Positions 43,731-53,581 of a stretch of 64,000 bases of DNA are shown piece after piece. Under the pieces are notes generated by a model, which searched no databases, was not told the origin of the DNA, and saw only the letters and a list, made by a program, of their open reading frames with translations. Positions within the stretch are counted from its first letter, which is position 1. Each line of letters starts with the position of its first letter. Origin of the DNA: Clostridia bacterium (GTDB lineage: Bacteria > Bacillota_A > Clostridia > UBA1212 > UBA1255); the NCBI GenBank assembly GCA_017522515.1, contig JAFWZH010000250.1, positions 124,001 to 188,000 of the forward strand. Reading direction: 5' to 3'. The translations under genes were made by a program, and so were the position numbers.

Positions 43731-43759
43731 TTGTAAAAATAAATCTTTTATTGTATAAT
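43731..43759 (+). promoter_or_regulatory. promoter of the 43807 membrane protein gene
   Basis: TTGTAA (43731-43736) and a perfect TATAAT (43754-43759) are 17 bp apart. It lies between the 5' end of rnpB and the divergent gene. Confidence 0.8.
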
Positions 43760-43806
43760 GGTTAAGTATTTGCTTAAATAAAAAAAGTGAAGGAGCAATA
43801 GTAGTT

Positions 43807-44640
43807 ATGATTAAAGTCAGCGAAACAAAAAGATATAATATAAAACCCGACACTGTAATAAGTGATGCCTTTGAGACAGCGTATACACGTTATGCAGAAG
43901 AACAACCGGTCACACCGCCTGACTTGGCAATGCCGGTTTTTACAGCAGTAAGCATGATTCTTTTGTTTATACTCTTTTTGTTAACAGCCTTAGAGTATTC
44001 AGAAGAGCGTTTTATATGGCTATTGTTATCTGCACTTTGTTTGGCAATAACAGGTCGCTCTTTTTATAAGTATTTTGTACAAAATAAAAAATACAAACAA
44101 GCAGCCGGTAAGCCCAGCGTTGTAAAAGCAAAAAGAGAAGGTTTCTATGCTTTTTTCAAGTCAAAAGATAACGAACTTCCGGAAACATTATCAGCAGGTG
44201 ATATGTTAAAAATGGTATCACCTATAATAGGTAAACAAAATGATCAAGTTTACAACAATGCTCTTCGCGAAATGTCAGAGGATTTAGCAAGAATCAATAA
44301 TCCCTCTCTTACAATGTGTAAACTTGTAAACCCTTGCGGTGAAATCTTTAATCAAGCAAGGAGAAGGCTCTATTTCAAAAACGAAGGTTCGCATTTTATT
44401 TTCTTTGACACTGATTGGATGAATCCAAAAGGCGAAATAGTTTGCGACGAAGATGACGTTGTTTCTTTTGGCGAATATTCAAAATATCCTTCAAGTATAA
44501 ATAAGTCAGGTAACAAGATACGTCAAGATGCTGTTATATTAGAAATTAAAGACGGAGACAATCACGTTTTCTTTGAATTCCAAAGCGAAAGCTATGCAGA
44601 GATAAAAAAAGCTGTTTCTTCAAGAAAAGAAAGAAAATAA
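43807..44640 (+). CDS. membrane protein with N-terminal helices, function unknown
   Basis: Not recognised. The 277-residue protein has two transmembrane segments (about residues 43-62 and 70-88) and a predominantly cytoplasmic C-terminal domain of about 185 residues with a F-F-E-F-Q-S-E end. The segment resembling a PH-like or GRAM-like beta sandwich is suggestive only. GGAG lies 11 bases before the ATG. Its last 21 bp overlap the 3' end of the convergent PH-domain gene. Confidence 0.65.
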   Translation: MIKVSETKRYNIKPDTVISDAFETAYTRYAEEQPVTPPDLAMPVFTAVSMILLFILFLLTALEYSEERFIWLLLSALCLAITGRSFYKYFVQNKKYKQAAGKPSVVKAKREGFYAFFKSKDNELPETLSAGDMLKMVSPIIGKQNDQVYNNALREMSEDLARINNPSLTMCKLVNPCGEIFNQARRRLYFKNEGSHFIFFDTDWMNPKGEIVCDEDDVVSFGEYSKYPSSINKSGNKIRQDAVILEIKDGDNHVFFEFQSESYAEIKKAVSSRKERK

Positions 44641-46038
44641 AAATTCTTTATTATAATGTAAACCTGTAACTTTATGTTTGTAACCACCATCACCACCTGT
44701 GCATATAATTATGTCACAGGTTTTATTTTTACGCTGAAATATACTCTGTCTTACTGAAAAATGCGAGATTTTATCACTGTAAAATGATACTGTGTGTATG
44801 TTCAATCCTTTATAATAGCAAATCGTAATGAAATTTTTTGCATATTCATCACGGCTTGTTATTCCAAAAATTCCCGCTTTTTTGAATGCCACTGTTCTTA
44901 CTATTGCAAAGAGTACAAAAGGCACAACAGCCATAAATACAGAAAATTTTGCAAGTTGAAGCCATTCTGCAAAATGCGGTTCTATTATCATGCAAATAGC
45001 ACCTATACCAAGTGTAATTATTATACCGCAAACAATCAGCGGCAAACGCACATACCGCAAAAAGGCCTTATTTGAAGGTTTTACAGAAAAAGTTTTTGCT
45101 TCTGCCTTTTGAAATTCAGGCAATAACATTTTTATGCACGTGTCAACTGTACCTTTCGTACCTGCCGGTATGAGCAAAGCTTCCTTTTTTCGCACCTTTC
45201 CGTATCCCGTACATTGCACAAAAGCCATATCCAAACCGAGAAAAAAAGAGATAAGATTCTGACGTCTGTCTAAAAAGTTTACTGTCTCAATCTTGCATAC
45301 ACTCTTGGTTTTAGAGAAAAAGCCATTTTCAAAATATAAGCAAGTATCGCTTCTGCGAACAAAAAATTTACTGTAATATAAAAAATTACGCATAATCCCC
45401 AGCACCTGTACTATTATCACAGCGAATATTAAATATTCTGTCGCTTTTGATAAAAAAGAAATGAACTCCGTTAAAATATTTAATCCTATAATTTTTCCCA
45501 TACGATTAATCAGCAAAACGGTATATATTGTACTTGCCACAGCATCTGTTACACAAAAAGATAAAAACAATATTTCGTGCAATTTTGGACTGTATATTTT
45601 GGAGTAACCGTCTGTAGCAAGAATTTCCGTTTTTTTTGCAGCGGAGATTGTTACATACATATCAGAATGATTTTTCCCTCCCCCTTCTGTATCTATAAAT
45701 ATGTTTACAGCGTTTATAAATCTGAAAAACACCGGTCTATGATAAGTGATCGTTGTAATATTATTTCTTTTGATATTCTTTTCACTTTTAAACAGCACGC
45801 CTTTTTTGAGATAAATCACATTTTTTCCTATACTGTACCTGATATTTTTCCAATTATAAATTGCTATAATAATCAATATTAATAACAGCAGCACATCAAT
45901 CCAAACACCTGACAGCCATTCCTTGAAGCCTCCGTTATTCCGTATAAGAAAGTACATGCCACGCACAGTCGGTATCAATAAAAAAGCAATTTTTTTATAA
46001 AACTTTTGCAAAATCGTTATTGGATGTGCTTTGCCCAT
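44620..46038 (-). CDS. bacterial PH-domain membrane protein (YdbT-like)
   Basis: The 472-residue protein has several transmembrane segments interleaved with bPH2 (DUF304) domains; the first shows I-G-K-N-V-I-Y-L-K-K-G-V-L-F. The layout matches YdbT of Bacillus, which together with YdbS gives resistance to some amylocyclicin-type bacteriocins. The upstream neighbour is a single-domain YdbS-like protein, and the two genes overlap by 22 bp. Role in this organism is inferred only. Confidence 0.8.
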   Translation of the reverse strand: MGKAHPITILQKFYKKIAFLLIPTVRGMYFLIRNNGGFKEWLSGVWIDVLLLLILIIIAIYNWKNIRYSIGKNVIYLKKGVLFKSEKNIKRNNITTITYHRPVFFRFINAVNIFIDTEGGGKNHSDMYVTISAAKKTEILATDGYSKIYSPKLHEILFLSFCVTDAVASTIYTVLLINRMGKIIGLNILTEFISFLSKATEYLIFAVIIVQVLGIMRNFLYYSKFFVRRSDTCLYFENGFFSKTKSVCKIETVNFLDRRQNLISFFLGLDMAFVQCTGYGKVRKKEALLIPAGTKGTVDTCIKMLLPEFQKAEAKTFSVKPSNKAFLRYVRLPLIVCGIIITLGIGAICMIIEPHFAEWLQLAKFSVFMAVVPFVLFAIVRTVAFKKAGIFGITSRDEYAKNFITICYYKGLNIHTVSFYSDKISHFSVRQSIFQRKNKTCDIIICTGGDGGYKHKVTGLHYNKEFLFSFFS

Positions 46039-46448
46039 TTTTTTACGTATCCTTCCGCTTTATTTTTATCTCCTATGGGCACATAAATTCGCCCGCCGGG
46101 AAGGTGGAAAACAAAAATTGTGACACCCGTAATTTTCTCAAAGGGGCCATGCACTCTTGTAATATAAATTATTTTTTTAAAGTCTATATTGACGCAATAT
46201 CTGAAAATCACTCCATAGCTTATATAAAGATGTCCTTCCTTCATATAATGTTCCACTGATTTGCCAAACACAACTCCATAAACAGCGGCTGCAATAATTA
46301 ATACCATTACCGCCAATATTATCCATTTTATAATATAATATGGCAAAAAAACTCTATATAAATAATAAATAGCTGCAAAAAACACTGCAGCTAACATTGT
46401 AACATATAATTCAATCGCAAAAGCAATTTTTATGGTTTCTTTACGCAT
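46017..46448 (-). CDS. small bacterial PH-domain membrane protein (YdbS-like)
   Basis: The 143-residue protein has two N-terminal transmembrane helices followed by one bPH2 domain (L-Y-I-S-Y-G-V-I-F-R-Y, then the basic C-terminus). GAAGGG precedes the ATG. The pair with the 44620 gene reproduces the ydbS-ydbT arrangement. Confidence 0.8.
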   Translation of the reverse strand: MRKETIKIAFAIELYVTMLAAVFFAAIYYLYRVFLPYYIIKWIILAVMVLIIAAAVYGVVFGKSVEHYMKEGHLYISYGVIFRYCVNIDFKKIIYITRVHGPFEKITGVTIFVFHLPGGRIYVPIGDKNKAEGYVKKWAKHIQ

Positions 46449-46528
46449 TTAAGCCCTTCTGTTCTTCATACGATTAACATATAACTTTTAGCTACGCTTC
46501 ACATTGATTATATGCGGTTTTTATAAAA

Positions 46529-47434
46529 TTATAACATTTCCAGCTCTAAAAGCTCCTGCAAGCTAATCCAATTCACCCAAGAAGGCTTTCTAAACCAAGT
46601 CGACTGTCTTTTGGCATAATTTCTTGAGCCTTGTTTTACCTTTTCTACTGCAGTTTCCAAATCGCAATTACCATTAAAATAATCAATAAACTCTTTGTAT
46701 CCTATTGCTTGGAGCGCTGTCCTGCTAAAATTATTTCCACAAATTTCCATAACATTTTTAACTTCGTTAAGCAGACCATCCTCCATCATTTTATCCACGC
46801 GCAGGTTGATTCTCTCATAAAGCTTATCTCGCGGAGTATCCACAGCGTATACTGTAAAATCAAACTCCTTAGGCGATGCTTTTGATGCCGCATTCCGTTG
46901 TGCCAAAGTCATTCCGGTGCTTCTTTTCATACCAAGTGCCCTCACAACCCTCTTTACATTATTAAAATGTATTTGCGCCGCCGCCTCAGGATCTTCCGCT
47001 GTAAGTACGGAATGCAACGCCTCTGCTCCATTTTCGGCATAGTAACTCTCTATTTCAGCAAGAATATCTTGATTTATGTCAGGCGAAGCCGAATACTCGA
47101 TATTTTCAACAAGAGTATTTATATAAAGTCCTGTACCGCCTGCAACAATCGGTAATTTTCCTCTTTGAGAAACCTCGCGTATGCAATTTCGAGCCGCTTC
47201 GGCATATTGAGCCACGCTGTATTCTTCCCAAGGTTCAACAACATCAAGCATATAGTGTGGAATGCCTTCCTTTTCATCCTCCGTTGGCTTGGCGGTGCCG
47301 ATATTCATGTATTTATATATTTGCATAGAATCGGCAGAAATAATTTCACCGTTAAAACGGTGTGCCAATGCAATAGCAGCCGAGGTCTTTCCTGAGGCAG
47401 TAGGCCCCGTTATTACAAGTGCTTTTACAGGCAT
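46529..47434 (-). CDS. miaA: tRNA dimethylallyltransferase
   Basis: MiaA adds dimethylallyl to A37 of tRNAs reading UNN codons. The 301-residue protein has the P-loop G-P-T-A-S-G-K-T-S at the N-terminus and the conserved D-S-M-Q-I-Y, G-G-T-G-L-Y and Q-A-I-G-Y-K-E segments. Its product is the substrate of MiaB, encoded at 55955. The start overlaps the end of mutL by 10 bp. GAAGGT precedes the ATG. Confidence 0.97.
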   Translation of the reverse strand: MPVKALVITGPTASGKTSAAIALAHRFNGEIISADSMQIYKYMNIGTAKPTEDEKEGIPHYMLDVVEPWEEYSVAQYAEAARNCIREVSQRGKLPIVAGGTGLYINTLVENIEYSASPDINQDILAEIESYYAENGAEALHSVLTAEDPEAAAQIHFNNVKRVVRALGMKRSTGMTLAQRNAASKASPKEFDFTVYAVDTPRDKLYERINLRVDKMMEDGLLNEVKNVMEICGNNFSRTALQAIGYKEFIDYFNGNCDLETAVEKVKQGSRNYAKRQSTWFRKPSWVNWISLQELLELEML

Positions 47435-49269
47435 CTTTTAAACCTTCTTTCTAATTCGTGTTCTGTAATTGTCACACAAATAGGTCTGCCATGAGGACAA
47501 GTTCCGGAATTTTCCAGTTTTGCCAATTTATTAAGCAATTCTTTAATTTCGAAATCAGAAAGTTTTTTGTTTGCTTTAACTGCAGCTTTACAAGCCATGG
47601 TGTAAATTTCTTCGTCAGAATATCCTGTCGTTTTTTTATTTTGTAAACCGCTTAAAATAACATCTTCTATGTTACTCTCTGCTAAAATCGTAGGCACAGC
47701 CCTGATTAGTACGGTATTTCCGCCAAAATCATCTATTTCAAAGCCCATTGCCTCAAAAAAGTCTGCATTAGCGGTAAAAGCAGTGTATTCCGCAGGAGAC
47801 AACTGTAAAGAAATAGGCACAAGCATAGGACTTACCGCACCAGTATCAGAATTAACAGCATTTTTGATTTCCTCATACTTAATTCGCTCGTGTGCCGCAT
47901 GCTGATCAATAAGCACCATTTCTTTACCATATTGCAGAATAATATAAGTGTCAAAAACTTGACCAATTACTACACCATCTGTGTAGACGCTTGTACTGTT
48001 GTATAAAACAGGCTGTTCTATCTTTTCTATCTTCTCAACCTTTTCCTCTTCAACCACAACCGAGTTTTCCCATATAGGCGGCAATTCCGGCAATTCGCGC
48101 AATTCCGGCTTTTCCGGCTTTTGCGGTAACTCCGGCATTTGCGGTACTTCCGGTATTTGCGGAACGGGCGGAAACTCTCTCCGGCTTGGCATCTCGGGAA
48201 TCGTTATATTTTGTGGTGCAAATTTTATTACAGACGCAGTTACAGGCTCTGAAATCTCTGTCTTTACGGCCGAAACTTTATTATCATAAAGCACAGCATT
48301 TGTCACTCCGTGATAAACAAGCCTGTAAATTAAATTTTCTTCCGAGAAACGAACTTCAGCTTTTGTAGGATGCACATTAACATCAACTTTTGTGTAAGGT
48401 GCCTCAATCAAAAGTACAGAAAACGGAAATTTATTCTTCATCGTAACTGTTTTATAAGCTTCATCCAAGGCCGCCGTAATTGTTTTAGACTTAACACATC
48501 TACCGTTTACATAAAATAATTGTCTCGTCCTATTAGAAAATACAGCATCCTTTACTCCCGTAAAACCGGTTATTCTGTAATTATCACTTTGGTAATCAAC
48601 AGGCAAAACAGAAGCTGCTGTTTCTTTACCGAAAATACTAAAAATAACGCTTTTAAGTTCCCCATTTCCCGGTGTGCGAAACACCTCATTACCGTTAGAA
48701 ATTAATTTAAAAGCAATATTAGGATTTGCAATAGCTAATTTCTGTAAAATATCAGCAACATATGATGCCTCGGTACTGTCCTTTTTAAGAAATTTATACC
48801 TAGCCGGTGTATTGTAAAATAAATCCCTAACAGTAATTGTCGTACCGTCAGCAGCGCCTCGTTCTGCATTTTCTATTAAATCACAGCCTTTAATATGCAC
48901 ATATACGCCTGTTTGACTGTCACGAGTTTTACTTAAAAGCTCCACATCTGCAACTGACGCAATACTGGCAAGAGCCTCTCCTCTAAAACCCAATGTTGCA
49001 ACAGAACTTAAATCCTCTCCCGATTTTATTTTACTTGTAGCATGCTTATCGAAGGCAATAACAGCGTCATCAGCCTCAAAGCCGCAACCATTATCAGTAA
49101 TTCTTATATATTTAATTCCACCGGAGCGTATTTCTACGGATATATTGGTGGCGCCTGCATCTATGGAATTTTCCGCAAGCTCTTTAACAACAGAAGCAGG
49201 TCTTTCAATTACCTCCCCCGCCGCTATTTGACATGCTGTAAGTTCATCCAATACGATAATTTTGCTCAT
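47425..49269 (-). CDS. mutL: DNA mismatch repair protein MutL, with proline-repeat linker
   Basis: MutL links mismatch recognition by MutS to excision. The N-terminal GHKL ATPase domain is complete (E-N-S-I-D-A-G-A, D-N-G-C-G, T-L-G-F-R-G-E-A-L). The C-terminal dimerisation/endonuclease domain carries the D-Q-H-A-A-H-E-R-I motif and a C-P-H-G-R-P motif, so it is of the endonuclease type. Between them is an unusual linker of about 45 residues with repeated P-E-L-P / P-E-V-P / P-Q-M-P units. Length is 614. mutS lies 8 kb away on the same strand. Confidence 0.96.
   Translation of the reverse strand: MSKIIVLDELTACQIAAGEVIERPASVVKELAENSIDAGATNISVEIRSGGIKYIRITDNGCGFEADDAVIAFDKHATSKIKSGEDLSSVATLGFRGEALASIASVADVELLSKTRDSQTGVYVHIKGCDLIENAERGAADGTTITVRDLFYNTPARYKFLKKDSTEASYVADILQKLAIANPNIAFKLISNGNEVFRTPGNGELKSVIFSIFGKETAASVLPVDYQSDNYRITGFTGVKDAVFSNRTRQLFYVNGRCVKSKTITAALDEAYKTVTMKNKFPFSVLLIEAPYTKVDVNVHPTKAEVRFSEENLIYRLVYHGVTNAVLYDNKVSAVKTEISEPVTASVIKFAPQNITIPEMPSRREFPPVPQIPEVPQMPELPQKPEKPELRELPELPPIWENSVVVEEEKVEKIEKIEQPVLYNSTSVYTDGVVIGQVFDTYIILQYGKEMVLIDQHAAHERIKYEEIKNAVNSDTGAVSPMLVPISLQLSPAEYTAFTANADFFEAMGFEIDDFGGNTVLIRAVPTILAESNIEDVILSGLQNKKTTGYSDEEIYTMACKAAVKANKKLSDFEIKELLNKLAKLENSGTCPHGRPICVTITEHELERRFKRCL
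48075..48180. repeat. degenerate short repeats in the mutL linker
   Basis: A run of about ten imperfect 9- to 12-base units based on TTCCGGCA / TTGCGGTA on the plus strand. It encodes the Pro-Glu-Leu repeats and is a likely place for length variation. Confidence 0.75.
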
Positions 49270-49282
49270 TTAACCTTCACCT

Positions 49283-50920
49283 TTATTTCAAGTCCCAAGT
49301 TTTTGACGATTCAACGCCATGATTTATATTTGTAAAGCTTACTGTAACTTTATCATCCAGATATTCAACCGCTGTAGCTATAAATTCATTATCTTTTTCT
49401 GAATCGTTAATTTTCCTGTTACTGGACGAGCCAATAATAACCGGGAAATTTTGATTCTCCGAAATCGATTTACTTTCACAAATCTCAGTTTTATGGTGAT
49501 GGCCCGACAGCATCATATCAATATTCATCTTTGAAAGTAAAGCTGTCCATTCGTGATAAATATCCGGTGCCGGAGCATAATTTTCTTTTGCCGGGAACGG
49601 AATATGGCATATCGCTATTCTTTGCTCCACACCCTCCGCATTATATTCACTGTCAGCATTCGCAACAATTTCTTTTAAAAATTCTGTCTGCGCTTTTCTG
49701 AAATTATCAAAAGCCACCATTCCGCCGTATTCTTTATGGTCATCGGCCTTATCTTCTCCACAATCCAGCACAACTCCCCATAAACTGCCAAGTCTGAATG
49801 TGTAGAATAAATCACCGTTATTTGTACCTACATAGTCACCTATTAGCTCTGATACTTGACCGCGAATCTCATGGTTGCCGCGAGCATAAACTACAGGAAT
49901 TTTACCTTCTGTAATTTTAAAAGCAATTACAGAAATATCATATAATTTTTCTAAACTTGTACTTTCGGAATTAATATCTCCGCAAAGCACCAATAAATCA
50001 AGCTTATCTCCGTAATATTTAGCTGTCTTGCTGCAATTTACAGTATTGCTGTGAGAATCCGCTACGGAATATATCTGCACGCCGTCACTTGTATCAACGG
50101 GGCGAAAATCGTATATTCTTTTAATCTCCGTACCTTTCTCCGGAGAATACGGTTTTCTCTCATATACAGGCGCAAAATGGATAGAATATTTCTTGGCACT
50201 GTCAAGTATTTCCATAGGAATTGTTATTTTATGATTTAAAGATTCGCTTCTTATAAATCCACCATATTCATCATAATACTTTTTGCCGTCAATTTCTGCC
50301 CATGCAATTCCCTTAGTATTTGTATGGTAAATGATTTGATATTCATCACCAACAGCAAAAACAGTAGGTCCGTAAGTAAAACTTGGTTCAGTGATAATTT
50401 CCGCCGGCACATCAGAAACAGGTATATGTGATACAGTAACATATCCTGTAGGAATGCTCATTACCTCCGTTTCTGCATTGAAGAAGAAATCTATAATAAA
50501 ATCAACACCGGCCTGACCTGTCGCCTTATTATTTCCCGTTACAAAAATTCGATTGCCTTCTGTTTTAATCATATATCCCGTATCGGAAAGTGCGTTCAAT
50601 TCTGTCTTGGCGAAAGGAAACTTACTTGTATTGCCGATAACAATCTCCTTTGCATCCTCATCAGCTGCCTTGCTTTCCTTTTCTGAAACAACCTTTACCG
50701 TCGCCCCCGTTACTGTTTTAATTTTCTCAGCAGCTTTTTCGCAAATCTCTTTATTCTCTATATCGCTTGTCAAATTCGTTGTATAAGGATAAACAAGTGT
50801 GTATTCCGTTTTGCCGTCTTCAATAATTTGAATTGTTCCCGTACCATTGCAAGCACCGAGAACAATCATTAGTGCAAAAATCGCAAATAATATTAGATTT
50901 TTAATTGTTTTACTTTTCAT
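49283..50920 (-). CDS. metallophosphoesterase lipoprotein with extra N-terminal domain
   Basis: The 545-residue protein has a lipoprotein signal (lipobox I-V-L-G-A-C at about residue 24). A domain of about 130 residues follows that resembles the N-terminal fold found in GH20-like and DUF4838 proteins (E-I-V-I-G-N-T). Next come an Ig-like segment and a calcineurin-type phosphoesterase, with D-S-H-S, C-G-D-I-N, A-R-G-N-H-E and G-H-H-H metal motifs. It likely cleaves a phosphoester outside the cell. The ATG at 50920 has AGAGGT upstream. It follows a closely related gene by 5 bp. Confidence 0.85.
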   Translation of the reverse strand: MKSKTIKNLILFAIFALMIVLGACNGTGTIQIIEDGKTEYTLVYPYTTNLTSDIENKEICEKAAEKIKTVTGATVKVVSEKESKAADEDAKEIVIGNTSKFPFAKTELNALSDTGYMIKTEGNRIFVTGNNKATGQAGVDFIIDFFFNAETEVMSIPTGYVTVSHIPVSDVPAEIITEPSFTYGPTVFAVGDEYQIIYHTNTKGIAWAEIDGKKYYDEYGGFIRSESLNHKITIPMEILDSAKKYSIHFAPVYERKPYSPEKGTEIKRIYDFRPVDTSDGVQIYSVADSHSNTVNCSKTAKYYGDKLDLLVLCGDINSESTSLEKLYDISVIAFKITEGKIPVVYARGNHEIRGQVSELIGDYVGTNNGDLFYTFRLGSLWGVVLDCGEDKADDHKEYGGMVAFDNFRKAQTEFLKEIVANADSEYNAEGVEQRIAICHIPFPAKENYAPAPDIYHEWTALLSKMNIDMMLSGHHHKTEICESKSISENQNFPVIIGSSSNRKINDSEKDNEFIATAVEYLDDKVTVSFTNINHGVESSKTWDLK

Positions 50921-50925
50921 GTCGT

Positions 50926-52059
50926 TTACCTCTTTCTTGACCACTTTTCTACAGATTTAACATTATGTAATATATTTGTGAATTTTACCGTTACCTCTTT
51001 GTCATCTATTTCAATAGCCGAACCCACAAAGTCAAAAATATCATCTATGATTTTATTTGGAGAAGCACAAACAACAATATTGAAGAGCTGATTATCTCTA
51101 AATTCCCCTGCCCTTTGTATAAATGCTCTGTGAAGATGACCTGAAATCATTACATCCAAATTCATTTGAGAGCACAGCTCCGTCCAATCATTATAAACTT
51201 CCGGTGACGGCGGGTACTTTTCTGTGGGGAACGGAATGTGGCACACACCAATTCTGTATTCCACTCCGGGAGCATTATATTCACAATCCGAATCAGAAAT
51301 TATTCTCTTTAAAAATGATGTTTGCGCCTGTCTGTATCCCTCAAAATTAACTAATCCTCCATACTCCGGATGATCATCTTTTTTGTCCTCTCCGCAATCG
51401 AGAACTACTCCCCAAAGCTTGCCTATTCTAAATGTATAGTACATATTGCCATTATCATTACCTACAAATTCACCTATATTTTCTGCAGCCTGACCTCTTA
51501 ATTCGTGATTGCCACGCGCATAAACCACAGGCTTACTGCCCTTTGTAAGCTCGAAAGCAACTACAGAAATATCATAAAGCTTGTCTATACTTACACTTTC
51601 TGAATTTATATCTCCGCACAGCACCAATAAATCAAGCTTGTCACCGTAATATTGTGCAGTCCTGCAACAATTTTCTAAATTACTGTGTGAGTCTGCAATA
51701 CAGTACAATTGCAAACCATCTGTTGTATCTATAGGATAAAACTTAAAACAAGCAGAAATCACATCACCCTTTTCGGGAAAATACGGTTTTCTTTCTCCAA
51801 CCGGTGCAAAGCAAATTGTATATTCTCCCGCTTTATCCAAAACATCTGTCGGAATTGATACGTTATGATGTATACTTTCACTTTTTATGATAGCTCCGCA
51901 CTCATCATAATATTCTTTACCGTCAACAACTACCCATGCAATACCTTTTACATTTGTATGGTATACAATTTGATACACTTTACCAACTGCAAAAACAACA
52001 GGCCCATGTGTGATTTTGCCAATAATTTCTTCTTGTTTTGATTCTGAATTATCTGTCAT
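50926..52059 (-). CDS. metallophosphoesterase, paralogue of the next gene
   Basis: The 377-residue protein shows the same metal motifs: D-S-H-S, C-G-D-I-N, A-R-G-N-H-E and G-H-L-H. Large parts are near identical to the downstream gene (for example I-I-Y/V-Y-H-T-N and G-I-A-W). It lacks the lipoprotein signal and the N-terminal domain of its paralogue, and so is probably cytoplasmic. The pair suggests tandem duplication followed by acquisition or loss of the export module. The ATG at 52059 follows a GAGG site. A promoter lies at 52095-52123. Confidence 0.85.
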   Translation of the reverse strand: MTDNSESKQEEIIGKITHGPVVFAVGKVYQIVYHTNVKGIAWVVVDGKEYYDECGAIIKSESIHHNVSIPTDVLDKAGEYTICFAPVGERKPYFPEKGDVISACFKFYPIDTTDGLQLYCIADSHSNLENCCRTAQYYGDKLDLLVLCGDINSESVSIDKLYDISVVAFELTKGSKPVVYARGNHELRGQAAENIGEFVGNDNGNMYYTFRIGKLWGVVLDCGEDKKDDHPEYGGLVNFEGYRQAQTSFLKRIISDSDCEYNAPGVEYRIGVCHIPFPTEKYPPSPEVYNDWTELCSQMNLDVMISGHLHRAFIQRAGEFRDNQLFNIVVCASPNKIIDDIFDFVGSAIEIDDKEVTVKFTNILHNVKSVEKWSRKR

Positions 52060-52094
52060 TTTCCTCAAACCCTCTATTTTTATTTGCTCTTTTT

Positions 52095-52123
52095 ATTTTA
52101 CTAAACTACTGCTTAGATGTCAA
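52095..52123 (-). promoter_or_regulatory. promoter of the phosphoesterase pair
   Basis: On the minus strand, consensus TTGACA (52118-52123) and TAAAAT (52095-52100) are 17 bp apart. Confidence 0.8.
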
Positions 52124-52152
52124 AGTATAAAGCAATATATAATTTATCTACA

Positions 52153-52180
52153 TTGATAAATTATTAAAAATTGATATAAT
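52153..52180 (+). promoter_or_regulatory. promoter of the amidohydrolase-amidase pair
   Basis: TTGATA (52153-52158) and TATAAT (52175-52180) are 16 bp apart. Divergent from the phosphoesterase promoter. Confidence 0.75.
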
Positions 52181-52213
52181 AACTAATGACAAAAAAATCA
52201 AAAGGAGACACCC

Positions 52214-53563
52214 ATGAAAGATTTAATCAAAAAAAATGTAAATTCGTGCAAATCTCTTATGCTTGAAGCAGAGCGTTGGCTTTGGGCGCATCCGCAAACA
52301 GGTTTTACAGAATGGGAAGCAGACAACTATCTGTCAGATAAATTTACAGAACTTGGCTATACACTAACAAAAGCCGGAAACATCCCCGGTTTTTATACTG
52401 ATGTTGATACCGGCATACCGGGCCCCACTCTCTGCATTATGGGCGAACTTGACGCTCTTGACATTGCCGGTCACAAGGAAGCTGTCAACGGAATGTCTCA
52501 CGCTTGCGGACACAATGCACAAGGAGCTGTACTTTTAGGTATTGCTGCAGCATTAAAAATGCCCGGCGCACTTGATGGTCTTTGCGGCAAAATAAGACTA
52601 ATGGCTACACCAGCAGAGGAAATGATACAGTTAGAATTCCGTGAAGAGCTGAGGCAAAAAGGCGTTATTTCTTACCTGGGCGGCAAAATCGAATTTATGC
52701 ACAGAGGCTTTCTTGATGATGTGGATTTGGCAATTTTGGTGCATGTTAACACAAACGAGGATGGTATAGAATATAAATGCAGCTACGGTAGTAACGGATG
52801 TATGGCAAAAACAATAAAATACAAAGGACGAGCTGCTCATGCAGGCTGTGCCGCACACATAGGCATTAATGCACAATATGCCGCAATGTTAGGCTTGCAA
52901 GCTTGCAATGCTTTAAGAGAGACATTCATAGACAGTGATCATATACGTTTTCACCCTATTATGAAAGGTGTTACAACAGCAGTAAATATTATTCCTGACG
53001 AAATGCCAATAGAAACTTTTGTACGCGGCAGAACAAACACTGCAATCAAGCATGAGAACAGAAAAATAAACCGTGCCCTTGCAGGAGCTGCCTTGGCAAT
53101 GGGCGCACAAGTAGAGCTTCACGACAGGCCGGGATACTCACCGGAGGTACATGATCCAAAATTCATGAAATTAGTAGAAGATTGTTGTTGCGACTTAGTG
53201 GGAGCAGATAAGGTAGAGTTTCATTACAGCGGTTGGGGCACTGCCTCATCAGATTTCGGAGATATTACAGAAGTTATGCCCGGTGTACAACTTAATGCTG
53301 CAGGTGCAGTAGGTATTTGTCACAGCGTAGATTATTTTATGAATGATCCCGAACGCTTTTGTGTAAATTCCGCTGCTTTACAGTTACTGGTTGCTTTTGA
53401 ATTGTTAAAAGATGATGCTAAAAAAGCGAAGGATATTATAGCTTCTTATAAACCTACATACAACTCAATTAAAGAGTATTTCGAATCCATAAATGAGTTT
53501 TTATTAGATAAAGAAGCTGTAATATATGACAAAAACGGCAATGCAACCGTAGTATATCAATAA
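52214..53563 (+). CDS. M20 family amidohydrolase
   Basis: This is a cytoplasmic zinc amidohydrolase of 449 residues, of the AbgB/HipO/carboxypeptidase G2 kind. The metal-binding region is seen in G-E-L-D-A-L and H-A-C-G-H-N-A-Q, then T-P-A-E-E. The dimerisation domain lies in the middle, and H-S-V-D-Y-F near the end supplies a further ligand. Substrates in the family are N-acyl amino acids and amidated peptides. AAGGAGA lies five bases before the ATG. A cell-wall amidase gene follows after 18 bp, which may mean that peptidoglycan fragments are the substrate (inference). Confidence 0.9.
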   Translation: MKDLIKKNVNSCKSLMLEAERWLWAHPQTGFTEWEADNYLSDKFTELGYTLTKAGNIPGFYTDVDTGIPGPTLCIMGELDALDIAGHKEAVNGMSHACGHNAQGAVLLGIAAALKMPGALDGLCGKIRLMATPAEEMIQLEFREELRQKGVISYLGGKIEFMHRGFLDDVDLAILVHVNTNEDGIEYKCSYGSNGCMAKTIKYKGRAAHAGCAAHIGINAQYAAMLGLQACNALRETFIDSDHIRFHPIMKGVTTAVNIIPDEMPIETFVRGRTNTAIKHENRKINRALAGAALAMGAQVELHDRPGYSPEVHDPKFMKLVEDCCCDLVGADKVEFHYSGWGTASSDFGDITEVMPGVQLNAAGAVGICHSVDYFMNDPERFCVNSAALQLLVAFELLKDDAKKAKDIIASYKPTYNSIKEYFESINEFLLDKEAVIYDKNGNATVVYQ

Positions 53564-53581
53564 TTTACGGAGGAAATCTTA

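Noticed and set aside
48075..48180. CRISPR-like or intergenic repeat
   Set aside because: The repeats lie inside mutL in frame and encode Pro-rich linker units.
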